The position numbers and the translations under genes were made by a program. A stretch of DNA of 64,000 bases from Gammaproteobacteria bacterium. Its GTDB lineage: Bacteria > Pseudomonadota > Gammaproteobacteria > Pseudomonadales > Azotimanducaceae. The stretch lies in contig JAPOWH010000002.1 in assembly GCA_026707735.1 (NCBI GenBank), forward strand, positions 186,001 to 250,000, read 5' to 3'. The notes beneath the pieces were generated by a model. It was not told the DNA's origin and ran no database searches. It saw nothing but the letters and a program-made list of their open reading frames with translations. Below are positions 46,349-56,710 of the stretch, one piece after another (within the stretch, counting starts at the first letter, position 1; each line of letters opens with the position of its first letter).

Positions 46349-46372
46349 CTTGCGCCGCCCAAACTCCACGGT

Positions 46373-47089
46373 TTGCGATTGAAACCCCTTCCCAGACCCA
46401 ACGGTAGACCTTGCGACGAACTTCGATTGGTAGAGTTACGTCGAGGTGTATCTAAGAATTCAGACGGCTCCGTTCTCGTTGGATTTGGCGATACCAAGGT
46501 GCTTTGCACAGTAAACATTGAAAGTGGAGTTCCCCCGTTCCTTCGCAATAGGGGAACCGGTTGGTTGAATGCGGAGTACGGCATGTTGCCGGGCTCCACG
46601 AATACAAGAACTGATCGTGAGGCGACTAGGGGAAAGCAGTCGGGACGCACGGTGGAAATTCAGCGGCTAATAGGTAGGTCACTACGGCAAGCCGTGGACC
46701 TAAATCGAATCGGAGAGCGTACGATTCGCGTGGACTGTGACGTGATCCAAGCTGATGGCGGAACACGGACGGCTGCGATCACAGGCAGTTGTGTAGCGTT
46801 GAGGGATGCACTTGACAAGCTGAATTCAAACGCATTCGTTGGTTTGATTGCAGCGGTTAGCGTGGGTGTGGTTCAAGGCGAAATCAGGCTAGACCTCGAA
46901 TACGTGGAGGACTCGCAGGCCGATACGGACTTGAATATCGTTTGCATGGAGCACAAGGGCTATGTAGAGATTCAGGGCACTGCAGAAGGAGCACCGTTTC
47001 CTCAAGCAGAGCTGCAGACGATGCTGCAACTGTCCCAAAAAGGCATTGAGGAACTCTTCGAAAAGCAACGCCTCGCCCAAACTTCCTAA
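46373..47089 (+). CDS. rph: Ribonuclease PH
   Basis: RNase PH trims tRNA 3' ends by phosphorolysis. The 238-residue protein has [23 protein letters not shown] (part), the phosphate-binding [19 protein letters not shown] area (given in parts) and [14 protein letters not shown], all typical. It starts at TTG 46373, since no ATG is near the conserved N-terminus. The stop overlaps the ATG of pyrE (TAATG), so rph and pyrE form one operon, as in E. coli. Confidence 0.95.
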   Translation: MRLKPLPRPNGRPCDELRLVELRRGVSKNSDGSVLVGFGDTKVLCTVNIESGVPPFLRNRGTGWLNAEYGMLPGSTNTRTDREATRGKQSGRTVEIQRLIGRSLRQAVDLNRIGERTIRVDCDVIQADGGTRTAAITGSCVALRDALDKLNSNAFVGLIAAVSVGVVQGEIRLDLEYVEDSQADTDLNIVCMEHKGYVEIQGTAEGAPFPQAELQTMLQLSQKGIEELFEKQRLAQTS

Positions 47090-47733
47090 TGCTCGCTCCC
47101 GCCGCATTCATCTCTGACATGGTGCAGGAAGGTGTACTGCAATTCGGGGAGTTCACGCTCAAGTCCGGTTTGGAGAGCCCATACTTCTTCAACTTGGGAA
47201 AAATATCTTCAGGGCCGGCGTTGAATAAATTGGGATACGTTTACGCGAAGAGAATAGCAGAGCTAAATCTGAAACCCGATGTGCTATTCGGTCCTGCCTA
47301 CAAAGGCATACCGATAGCGACCGCAACGGCAATGTCATTGTCGAGCATGGGAATCGACGTGGAAATTGCCTTCGATCGCAAAGAAGCCAAGAGTCACGGC
47401 GAGCGCGGCAATGTTGTTGGCGCCTCAATGGATGCGAAGCGAATACTGGTCGTCGACGATGTCGTCACAGACGGAGCGTCCAAAGTGGAAGCGTTTGAAA
47501 TGATTCGCGCCAATGCAGGCAATCCCATAGCCGTGCTCATTGCTCTGGACCGGAAGGAACGAGCTGGGACTGGGGAAGAAACAATGCTCGAAGCATTGGA
47601 GAAGAAGCTGGAATCTCCCGTTTACAGCGTCGCCACTCTGGGCGACATACTTTCCTATCTGGACTTTAGCGATATGGATAGAGAGTTAGACACGGTCAAC
47701 AGCTATGCCGATAAGCACTGCATCGTCGAGTAG
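47089..47733 (+). CDS. pyrE: Orotate phosphoribosyltransferase
   Basis: PyrE makes orotidine monophosphate from orotate and PRPP. The 214-residue protein has GEFTLKSGLESPYFFNLGKI, the GPAYKGIPIA segment, catalytic-loop FDRKEAKSHGERG and PRPP-binding VVDDVVTDGAS. The ATG overlaps the rph stop by one base. It is convergent with argB, with 34 bases between the two stops and no hairpin there. Confidence 0.96.
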   Translation: MLAPAAFISDMVQEGVLQFGEFTLKSGLESPYFFNLGKISSGPALNKLGYVYAKRIAELNLKPDVLFGPAYKGIPIATATAMSLSSMGIDVEIAFDRKEAKSHGERGNVVGASMDAKRILVVDDVVTDGASKVEAFEMIRANAGNPIAVLIALDRKERAGTGEETMLEALEKKLESPVYSVATLGDILSYLDFSDMDRELDTVNSYADKHCIVE

Positions 47734-47767
47734 TTCCTTGTCTATTAGCTATTTTAGAAATCGACTG

Positions 47768-50051
<2,284 letters not shown>

Positions 50052-50120
50052 GAGACTATCTAGCTTGCGATAGAAAGAAAGTTGGCGGCGGCGATGAAAC
50101 GGTTCGCTCTCACAAGAGAG

Positions 50121-51332
50121 CTAGACATGCAACGGTTCTAAACGAATTGCGGCAATAGCAGCAACTACTCGGCGAGCGATGTCGTCTTTGCTTTGCATGG
50201 GAAGATTGAACTCCCCGTGCCTCGTGACTACCGTGACTGCATTGTTTTCGCTTTCGAATCCTATGCTTTCATTGGAAACATCGTTAATCACGATGGCATC
50301 CAAGTTCTTGCGCTGAAGCTTTTCTCGACCGAATTCAAGCACATTGTTTGTTTCAGCGGCGAACCCAACGGTGAAGGGCCGGGACTCCAGACTTGTCACC
50401 ATCTGTAGGATGTCGTCAGTTTGCTCTAGCTGGAGAGTCATACTGTCAGAGTTTTGGGCGTGCTTCTTGATCTTCGTTGGGCTTTGAACTGCAGGGCGAT
50501 AGTCGGACACCGCCGCTACAGAAAAGAAGATGTCGGACTGGGCGATCTTCGCCATTACTGCGTCTTTCATTTCAGCTGCGGTTTGAACATTGACTCGCTC
50601 AATTCCGCTGGGTGTTGGCAGATCCATAGGCCCGCAAATCAAAGTTACGGTCGCACCTTGACGATGCGCGGCTTTGGCTATGGCCAAGCCCTGACGTCCA
50701 GAGCTCGAATTGCTGATATACCGTACAGGATCTATCGCTTCCCGCGTGGGACCAGTGGTGACTAGGACTTTTAATCCTGCAAGGCTACTTTCTTCAGCGA
50801 ACATGTCATCGAGTTGTTCAACGATGGAAGAAGGCTCGGTCATTCGGCCGGGGCCAACATCACCGCAGGCTTGATCTCCGTGTTCTGGCCCGATTACATG
50901 AACCCCATCGGCCTTGAGCTGCGAAATGTTCCGTTGAGTTGCCACGTGAAGCCACATAGCCTGATTCATGGCTGGCGCTACGACGACTTGTGCTTGCGTA
51001 GCGAGGTGTACGGTAGCAAGCAAGTCGTTGGCGTGTCCACTAGCCATTCGAGCAATCAAGTCGGCGGTGGCAGGAGCAATGAGCAAGACATCGGCCCATC
51101 GACCGAGTTCTATGTGACCCATCGAACGCTCGGCTTCTTCGTCCCATAGGTCTTGACGCACACGATTGTTGGAAACGGCTGCTAGCGTTTGCGACGTTAC
51201 GAACTTCGATCCAGCGTCGGTAAGAACTGGAATCACTTGGTGCCCTTTATCGACAAGCTTCCTTATGAGATCGGGAGTCTTGTATGCGGAAATTCCTCCG
51301 CCGATACCGAGCAAGATGTGCTTGTTGTGCAT
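50121..51332 (-). CDS. coaBC: Bifunctional phosphopantothenoylcysteine decarboxylase / phosphopantothenate-cysteine ligase
   Basis: CoaBC (Dfp) carries out two consecutive steps of coenzyme A synthesis. The N-terminal flavin-binding CoaC half has GIGGGISAYK, the segment APATADLIARMASGHAND, APAMNQAMW, and the active-site Cys in CGDVGPGRMTEP. The C-terminal CoaB half has VTTGPTREAIDPVRYISNSSSGRQG (part) and the KIKK motif near residue 290. Length is normal at 403. With coaD 2 kb away this region holds the last steps of CoA synthesis. Confidence 0.95.
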   Translation of the reverse strand: MHNKHILLGIGGGISAYKTPDLIRKLVDKGHQVIPVLTDAGSKFVTSQTLAAVSNNRVRQDLWDEEAERSMGHIELGRWADVLLIAPATADLIARMASGHANDLLATVHLATQAQVVVAPAMNQAMWLHVATQRNISQLKADGVHVIGPEHGDQACGDVGPGRMTEPSSIVEQLDDMFAEESSLAGLKVLVTTGPTREAIDPVRYISNSSSGRQGLAIAKAAHRQGATVTLICGPMDLPTPSGIERVNVQTAAEMKDAVMAKIAQSDIFFSVAAVSDYRPAVQSPTKIKKHAQNSDSMTLQLEQTDDILQMVTSLESRPFTVGFAAETNNVLEFGREKLQRKNLDAIVINDVSNESIGFESENNAVTVVTRHGEFNLPMQSKDDIARRVVAAIAAIRLEPLHV

Positions 51333-51416
51333 CGCCTAGTCTTGGCCGCTAAAGTACGTTTGACAATGCCGCGGCAATGCTGATGTTGGTAGGTTTCATC
51401 AACTACCTATTCTCTA

Positions 51417-51432
51417 TGCAACAAAAGTTGCA
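51417..51432. repeat. Palindrome upstream of coaBC/rpmB
   Basis: TGCAAC AAAA GTTGCA is a perfect 6-base inverted repeat with a 4-base spacer in the coaBC/rpmB gap. Possible operator or small hairpin. A similar palindrome lies 43 bases further on. Confidence 0.35.
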
Positions 51433-51474
51433 GCTGCCTTGCCCCAATTTCGCGGGGTTACACGTCTACCGTGC

Positions 51475-51490
51475 CGTTGCAGCAGCAACG
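51475..51490. repeat. Second, related palindrome upstream of rpmB
   Basis: CGTTGC AGCA GCAACG is also a perfect 6+4+6 inverted repeat; it shares the GTTGC/GCAAC half-sites with the first one, but in the opposite order. The pair could be recognised by one dimeric protein. Confidence 0.35.
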
Positions 51491-51627
51491 TATCGGTACT
51501 TATTATGTCAGTGTTTCCGAAAAGTTCAAATTTTCGTTGCACAAATCGATCAGAGTTGGTTGCGTATCTCGGTACGAGAGGTGACTAAAGCTGCAGTCTC
51601 TGCCACATCGAAGTACATTGCACGCCC

Positions 51628-51656
51628 TTCACATTGCCTGTCCTTTGTGCTATAAA
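51628..51656 (+). promoter_or_regulatory. Sigma-70-type promoter for rpmB-rpmG-mutM
   Basis: -35 TTCACA (51628-51633) and -10 TATAAA (51651-51656) are separated by exactly 17 bases, and TGC directly before the -10 makes it an extended -10. The -10 ends 30 bases before the rpmB ATG. Each box matches the consensus at five of six positions. Confidence 0.65.
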
Positions 51657-51685
51657 CTCGCACCTCAAGTCGAGAGCCGAGCTGA

Positions 51686-51922
51686 ATGAGCCAGGTCTGT
51701 CAAGTAACGGGAAAGAGACCTCAATCGGGTAACAACGTTTCCCACGCCAACAATGCGACGAAACGGAAGTTTCTGCCGAATCTTCACTACCACCGTTTCT
51801 GGGTGCCGAGTGAGAATCGATTTGTCAAGTTGCGCGTTTCGGCAGCTGGCATTCGCCACATCGACAAGAAAGGAATTGAGGAAGTTCTAGCCGAAATTCG
51901 TGGTCGGGGAGTGAAAGTCTGA
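51686..51922 (+). CDS. rpmB: 50S ribosomal protein L28
   Basis: L28 is a large-subunit ribosomal protein. The 78-residue protein [20 protein letters not shown], with [16 protein letters not shown], matches the family throughout and has the usual proteobacterial length. It is the first gene of the rpmB-rpmG-mutM operon and its TGA overlaps the rpmG ATG by one base (TGATG). Confidence 0.97.
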   Translation: MSQVCQVTGKRPQSGNNVSHANNATKRKFLPNLHYHRFWVPSENRFVKLRVSAAGIRHIDKKGIEEVLAEIRGRGVKV

Positions 51923-52077
51923 TGAGAGACAAGATCAAGCTTGTATCGAGCGCAGGTACAGGGCACTACTACACTACAGACAAGAACAAGAGAAACACCC
52001 CAAACAAGCTCGAATTCAAGAAGTACGACCCCGTAGTCCGAAAGCACGTTCTCTATACCGAGGCAAAAGTAAAGTAA
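51922..52077 (+). CDS. rpmG: 50S ribosomal protein L33
   Basis: This is a 51-residue ribosomal protein beginning [19 protein letters not shown], with [19 protein letters not shown] and a C-terminal [10 protein letters not shown]. It is the cysteine-free form of L33, which needs no zinc. Its start overlaps the rpmB stop and its TAA is directly followed by the mutM coding sequence in the same frame. Confidence 0.96.
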   Translation: MRDKIKLVSSAGTGHYYTTDKNKRNTPNKLEFKKYDPVVRKHVLYTEAKVK

Positions 52078-52884
52078 ATTCCTGAACTTCCCGAAGTCGA
52101 GACTACCCGCCGAGGCATAGCGAATCTTCTAACGGGAAAAACAGTTCGGAGTTTCTCGGTGCGCGAGCCCCGTCTCCGCTGGCCAGTCTCGATACCTAGT
52201 GAGATTGTTGGGCAACGTCTCGAGAACGTTGCGCGACGAGCCAAGTATCTACTTCTTGAGTTTGAGAAGGATACTCTTCTCGTTCACTTGGGGATGAGTG
52301 GCAAACTCAGTGTAGTGTCAACTGGCGCACCAACGGGTCCGCATGACCACGTAGACATTCAATTTGACAGCAGTGCTGTCTTGCGTCTCAACGATCCCCG
52401 TCGATTTGGAAGCATTCTCTGGCAACAACCGACTGTCACGCATAAGCTACTGGCCAATTTGGGACCAGAGCCTTTTTCCAAGGATTTCGATGGCGAGTAT
52501 TTGTTCCGCATCGCAAAACTCCGAAAAACATCGATCAAGAATCTCCTCATGGACTCTCGCGTCGTAGCGGGTGTTGGCAATATCTACGCAAATGAAGCTT
52601 TGTTTCGAGCCGGAATTCGGCCGCGAAGAAGTAGCCGACGGATTTCCCGCAAGGAATGCCATGTCTTGGTGGAGGCAATCCGAGCTACGCTAGGCGAAGC
52701 ACTTCGCGCCGGTGGCACAACAATTAGGGATTACGAGAGCGTCGATGGATCCAAGGGCTACTTCAGCGTAGACCTCTTTGTCTACGGTCGAAGTGGACTG
52801 CCTTGTCTACGGTGCGGGACATCCATAAAGCGAGTCAATCATGGGCAACGACAAACCGTTTACTGCGCGAACTGTCAAACCTGA
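52078..52884 (+). CDS. mutM: Formamidopyrimidine-DNA glycosylase, apparent ATT start
   Basis: MutM removes 8-oxoguanine and formamidopyrimidines and then cleaves the strand. The conserved N-terminus (M)PELPEVETTRRGI is encoded from 52078, but the first codon is ATT, immediately after the rpmG TAA and in the same frame. The next usual start (GTG at 52159) would remove the catalytic N-terminal Pro and Glu, so the enzyme could not work from there. The protein from ATT has 268 residues, the normal size, with the AKYLLLEF Lys, HLGMSGKL, NIYANEALF, and a complete CxxC...CxxC zinc finger with the QRQTVYC Arg. Translation probably restarts from the rpmG stop, or the ATT is an error for ATG. Confidence 0.92.
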   Translation: MPELPEVETTRRGIANLLTGKTVRSFSVREPRLRWPVSIPSEIVGQRLENVARRAKYLLLEFEKDTLLVHLGMSGKLSVVSTGAPTGPHDHVDIQFDSSAVLRLNDPRRFGSILWQQPTVTHKLLANLGPEPFSKDFDGEYLFRIAKLRKTSIKNLLMDSRVVAGVGNIYANEALFRAGIRPRRSSRRISRKECHVLVEAIRATLGEALRAGGTTIRDYESVDGSKGYFSVDLFVYGRSGLPCLRCGTSIKRVNHGQRQTVYCANCQT

Positions 52885-52888
52885 CTTG

Positions 52889-53377
52889 CTAGTTCTTCGG
52901 TCCGTAGAGCTTTGCGAGATGGGCAGCTACAGCAGGATGAACAAAGGCAGTGACGTCTCCCCCGAGCGATGCGATTTCTCGAACACGGGTTGACGATAGG
53001 AACGACCATTGGCTTGCCGTTGGCAGTAGAACATACTCGATTTCGGGGTCGAGGTGGCGATTCATTTCCAGCATTTGAAACTCATAGTCGTAGTCTGTCA
53101 ACGTACGTAGCCCACGAAGTATGAATCGAGTGTTGTTGGATCTAACGAAATTCACTAGAAGACCATTGAATCCCTTTACAACCACACGGTCTCCGAACTC
53201 GCCCAACGCCAATCTGCAGAGATCAATTCTCTCGCTTAGGTATTCGTCAGGTTCCTTATCAACTGATGTTCCAATTCCAACGATGACCTGGTCAAAGAGA
53301 TACAGCGCACGTTCGACTAGATTCGCATGTCCATGAGTGATCGGATTGAAGCTCCCAGGATAGACGACTTTTGACAC
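52889..53377 (-). CDS. coaD: Phosphopantetheine adenylyltransferase
   Basis: CoaD makes dephospho-CoA from 4'-phosphopantetheine and ATP. The 162-residue protein has YPGSFNPITHGHANLV with the HxGH motif, RGLRTLTDYDYEFQM and the C-terminal SSTRVREIA. It starts with GTG. It is convergent with mutM, with 4 bases between stops, and follows rsmD on the same strand by 7 bases. Its linkage with mutM and rsmD is common in proteobacteria. Confidence 0.96.
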   Translation of the reverse strand: MSKVVYPGSFNPITHGHANLVERALYLFDQVIVGIGTSVDKEPDEYLSERIDLCRLALGEFGDRVVVKGFNGLLVNFVRSNNTRFILRGLRTLTDYDYEFQMLEMNRHLDPEIEYVLLPTASQWSFLSSTRVREIASLGGDVTAFVHPAVAAHLAKLYGPKN

Positions 53378-53384
53378 GAGGATA

Positions 53385-53981
53385 TTAGTTCGAGGTCTCG
53401 TTAAGGGTTATGTTAGCAGGGCTGGAATGGGTAGAAGATTGGGTCAGAACCTCAAATTGGACCTCTCCAGACGTTGATGTCTTCCAAACTCGAAAGTCTT
53501 GTCTCTCAATGCTTTCCCGCCGGTTGAATTCAACGTAGACGATTCCGTTGGGTGTGAGACACTGCTCCAGCACTTTCAATACGCGTCCATACTGGTGCGG
53601 CTCGCGAAAAGGGGGATCGATGAATGCAATGTCCCATTCTGACGGGTTTTCTTTGAGCCATCTAAGGCAGTTTGCAGACACTACCGTCGCCTGGGGAGCA
53701 TCGATGTCAAATTGGTGACAAGCTTTACGCAGCGACGAAACTGCAAGTCTGTTTTTGTCGACGAACGTAACATGCGATGCGCCGCGAGATAGGGCTTCAA
53801 ACCCAAGGGAGCCTGTTCCCGCAAATAGATCTACAGCACGTGCCCCGGGTACGTAGGAGCCAATCCAGTTGAACAAGGTTTCGCGCACCGGATCGGGCGA
53901 CGGACGCAAGTCTCTGATGGATGGCACCTTCAGTCGCCTGCCCTTCCACTGTCCTCCAATTATTCTTAGTGTGTGTTTCAT
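53385..53981 (-). CDS. rsmD: 16S rRNA (guanine-966 N2)-methyltransferase
   Basis: RsmD methylates G966 of 16S rRNA. The 198-residue protein has LRIIGGQWKGRRL at the start, RPSPDPVRETLFNWI, the SAM motif VDLFAGTGSLGFEALSRGA and the catalytic IDPPF. It is divergent from ftsY (121 bases), as in E. coli. The last 20 residues are Ser/Thr/Asn-rich and not conserved in the family. Confidence 0.95.
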   Translation of the reverse strand: MKHTLRIIGGQWKGRRLKVPSIRDLRPSPDPVRETLFNWIGSYVPGARAVDLFAGTGSLGFEALSRGASHVTFVDKNRLAVSSLRKACHQFDIDAPQATVVSANCLRWLKENPSEWDIAFIDPPFREPHQYGRVLKVLEQCLTPNGIVYVEFNRRESIERQDFRVWKTSTSGEVQFEVLTQSSTHSSPANITLNETSN

Positions 53982-54102
53982 CGAGTCTGTAGTTTGCTTG
54001 CGAGGGCACTAATTCATATCGATGTGCGCTGCTCTATTCGAGAAGACATAATTCGCAGAATGCTACATTATTCGTTGAACGCCTTTCGTCTCCCGAATTG
54101 AA

Positions 54103-55041
54103 ATGACCTCTAGAGATTCTGTCGATAGAAATGTATGGAGCAAGTTCAATCAAGCTCTGACAAAGACGCGAACCCGGATTTCCGAAGGCATCAGCAATTT
54201 GGTCTCTGGCGATGGCTCTGTCACCGCGTCCATGCTGAGCGATTTGGAGGCTTGCCTTTTGACTGCCGACGTTGGCACACGAACCACGGACAAAGTGCTT
54301 GCGGAGCTGAAGAGCAAGGCATCTCGAAGGCAACTTCGCGACCAAACGGAGCTAGCAAAGGCATTGGAAAAGCAATTGTTTGCTGTAGCAAGTTCTGTCA
54401 GCAAGCAGTTTCACGTCCCCGACCTTCGTCCATTCGTGGTGCTTGTTGTGGGAGTAAATGGTGTAGGAAAGACGACTACCATTGGAAAGCTGGCGCACAG
54501 GTTCAAATCGGATGGCTATGCGGTCATGCTGGCCGCTGCCGACACCTATCGAGCAGCGGCAATTGAGCAGCTCCAATCTTGGGGTCGTGCGAATGAGATT
54601 CCTGTAGTTTCCCAAAAGCAGGGCGCGGACAGCGCGTCGGTTGTGCACGACGCGATGCAAGCAGCCAAGGCAAGAGGCATTGACATACTGCTCGTCGATA
54701 CTGCAGGTCGATTGCACTCTAAGACTCATCTAATGGATGAGCTTGCCAAGGTGCAAAGAGTAATGAACCGACTGGACCCAAATGCTCCACACGAATGTCT
54801 GCTAGTGCTGGATGCAACAGCAGGACAGAACACTCTGACGCAAATCGAGAAGTTTCACGAAACGGTAGATCTGAGCGGATTGATCATAACGAAGCTCGAC
54901 GGCACCGCCAAAGGAGGTGTGGTCTTGGCACTGCCGTCCTTCACGCAAGTGCCCCTCTACTTTGTTGGCTTGGGAGAGGGCATCGATGCTCTACGCGACT
55001 ACGATCCAAAAGCCTATGTTGCGGGACTCTTGAGTTCGTGA
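54103..55041 (+). CDS. ftsY: Signal recognition particle receptor FtsY
   Basis: FtsY is the GTPase that docks the signal recognition particle at the inner membrane. The 312-residue protein has the NG domains: P-loop GVNGVGKTTTIGK, DTYRAAA, DTAGR, TKLDGTAKGG and the closing GLGEGIDALRDYD. The acidic A domain of E. coli FtsY (about 200 extra residues) is missing, so the membrane contact must be through the short N-terminal helix. The stop overlaps ftsE (GTGA). Confidence 0.96.
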   Translation: MTSRDSVDRNVWSKFNQALTKTRTRISEGISNLVSGDGSVTASMLSDLEACLLTADVGTRTTDKVLAELKSKASRRQLRDQTELAKALEKQLFAVASSVSKQFHVPDLRPFVVLVVGVNGVGKTTTIGKLAHRFKSDGYAVMLAAADTYRAAAIEQLQSWGRANEIPVVSQKQGADSASVVHDAMQAAKARGIDILLVDTAGRLHSKTHLMDELAKVQRVMNRLDPNAPHECLLVLDATAGQNTLTQIEKFHETVDLSGLIITKLDGTAKGGVVLALPSFTQVPLYFVGLGEGIDALRDYDPKAYVAGLLSS

Positions 55042-55721
55042 GCACAGTCAAGTTGGCGAATGTCAGCAAGAAGTTTCCCAATGGCTTTGAGCTATTCAAG
55101 GACCTGAACTTAAGCATCAATGACGAACACATTAATTTCGTAGTGGGCAGGTCGGGTGTAGGGAAGACCACATTGCTTCAGATCATGGTTGGTCTACAAA
55201 GACCAACGGCCGGGCGTGTGATGGTGAACAATGTGGACATAGCGGGATTCAATCATGCCGAAATGTTGCACTATCGGCAATATGTGGGGCTCGTTACACA
55301 GAACTCCTCACTGGTTCTTGATCGAACTGTTTATGAGAATGTTGCCATGCCGCTTTGGATTGCGGGACTTCGTGAAGCGGATATAAGGCATCGAGTAGAT
55401 GCGAGTCTGCGTATCGTAGGAATGAGCGACGCCAAGCACTATTCGCCCACTCGCCTCTCGAGCGGTGAAAGGCAACGCGTTTCGATTGCCCGCGCCATCG
55501 TGCATCGACCCAAACTACTCGTAGCAGACGAACCCACGGGCAACTTCGACAGGGAACTAGCCTTGGAAGTATTGAGTCTGTTTGATCTCTTCGCGGAACG
55601 CAACACCATCGTTGTGATTGCAACGCACGATCCGAATCTCGTTGCTAACGCCAAACGGGTTTACAAACTCGAGAACGGAGAGATTAGCGATCTGCAACCC
55701 ACCAGTTCAATCGCGGAATAG
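55038..55721 (+). CDS. ftsE: Cell division ATP-binding protein FtsE
   Basis: FtsE is the ATPase of FtsEX, which controls septal cell-wall hydrolases. The GTG at 55038 overlaps the ftsY stop (GTGA) and yields 227 residues starting STVKLANVSKKFPNG. It has Walker A GRSGVGKT, the signature LSSGERQRVSIA and Walker B LLVADEP. A longer reading frame that begins inside ftsY is not supported by the family. The order ftsY-ftsE-ftsX is the classical one. Confidence 0.94.
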   Translation: MSTVKLANVSKKFPNGFELFKDLNLSINDEHINFVVGRSGVGKTTLLQIMVGLQRPTAGRVMVNNVDIAGFNHAEMLHYRQYVGLVTQNSSLVLDRTVYENVAMPLWIAGLREADIRHRVDASLRIVGMSDAKHYSPTRLSSGERQRVSIARAIVHRPKLLVADEPTGNFDRELALEVLSLFDLFAERNTIVVIATHDPNLVANAKRVYKLENGEISDLQPTSSIAE

Positions 55722-55725
55722 GCTG

Positions 55726-56697
55726 ATGGCAAGAGTTGGTTCGTTTCCGTGGCAGGACGATGGCAGAGAGGGACGTGGATCACTTGCACGCATTCGCCTG
55801 CGCAGTGTTAAGGAAAGCCTCGAACATCTTTGCAGACATCCATTTGTAACCTTTTTCGTGTGGTTGCTCATGGGAATCGCCCTATCGCAGCCCGCTGGAT
55901 TGTGGCTCGTTCAACACAATATCCACGTCGTCATGAAGGAAATTAGCCAAGATACAGGTCTAACGGTCTGGTTCATGCGGGGAACTGGCTCGGCAGACAT
56001 TGATACTACAGCACAATCGATTACCGCGAGTGGCAGTGTCAAAGCTGTGACAGTCATAACGGCGGAGCAAGCGCTAGATGAGTTTCGAGCGGCATCTGGC
56101 TTCAACGAGGAGCTGGCCGCTTTGGACTCTAATCCTCTGCCCGCGTTGTTAGTGATTGAACTGGAGTCCGCAACTAGCCACGAAGCATTGGCTAAGCTCG
56201 TAGAAGGATTAGAACAGAGCCCTCACATAGAAAGCGTCGACGCAGACACGGATTGGATGACTCAATTGGGGCGCATGCAACGAATCTCGATTCGTCTTGT
56301 TTGGATTCTTGGAGCACTGTTTGGTACGGGAATCATTTTCGTGTCGGTAGCCGCCGTGCGGTTTGCGATGGATTCGCGATTTGAGGAATTGCGAGTCAAT
56401 TTGCTACTCGGTGCGTCAAATCGCTTTTTGCGAAGACCCTTCAACTACTGTGGATTGTTTTACGGGTTCGGCGGCGGAGTTGTCGGGGCCGCCATTGTTG
56501 TGTTGGCGCTGCACGCCATCAAGAAACCGTTGCAGGAATTGGCGGGAAGCTATGGAGGGAATATAGAGTTTCTTGCCATGGACTATGTTTTCTGTACGTT
56601 ATTGATCGTAGTCGGAAGTGCGCTGGGTCTGCTCGGCGCACTTCAGGTCACCCACGTCCAAATGCGTAAGGATCGGTACCTGTCGCGAATGGGTTGA
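55726..56697 (+). CDS. ftsX: Cell division protein FtsX
   Basis: FtsX is the membrane partner of FtsE. The 323-residue protein has an N-terminal cytoplasmic region, transmembrane segment 1 (FVTFFVWLLMGIALSQPAGL), a periplasmic domain of about 130 residues with PLPALLVIEL, and three C-terminal membrane segments. The region FEELRVNLLLGASNRFLRRPF is the family signature. The ATG at 55726 lies 4 bases after the ftsE stop. rpoH, usually next, is absent; a convergent protease gene follows. Confidence 0.93.
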   Translation: MARVGSFPWQDDGREGRGSLARIRLRSVKESLEHLCRHPFVTFFVWLLMGIALSQPAGLWLVQHNIHVVMKEISQDTGLTVWFMRGTGSADIDTTAQSITASGSVKAVTVITAEQALDEFRAASGFNEELAALDSNPLPALLVIELESATSHEALAKLVEGLEQSPHIESVDADTDWMTQLGRMQRISIRLVWILGALFGTGIIFVSVAAVRFAMDSRFEELRVNLLLGASNRFLRRPFNYCGLFYGFGGGVVGAAIVVLALHAIKKPLQELAGSYGGNIEFLAMDYVFCTLLIVVGSALGLLGALQVTHVQMRKDRYLSRMG

Positions 56698-56710
56698 TCT
56701 GACAAGCAGG

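Larger units (their letters stand above)
51333..51685. other. Intergenic region between coaBC and rpmB, with palindromes and promoter
   Basis: About 353 bases; radC, which usually lies here between coaBC and rpmB, is absent. The stretch contains two separate 6+4+6 palindromes (51417-51432 and 51475-51490) and a good promoter just before rpmB. No open frame of note is present. Confidence 0.5.

Noticed and set aside
52075-52080. Readthrough of the rpmG stop producing an L33-MutM fusion
   Set aside because: MutM needs a free N-terminal proline, so a fusion would be inactive unless cleaved; restart at ATT is simpler.
54795-55037. Extended N-terminus of ftsE inside ftsY
   Set aside because: The extra 81 residues do not resemble FtsE; the GTG overlapping the ftsY stop gives the family length.
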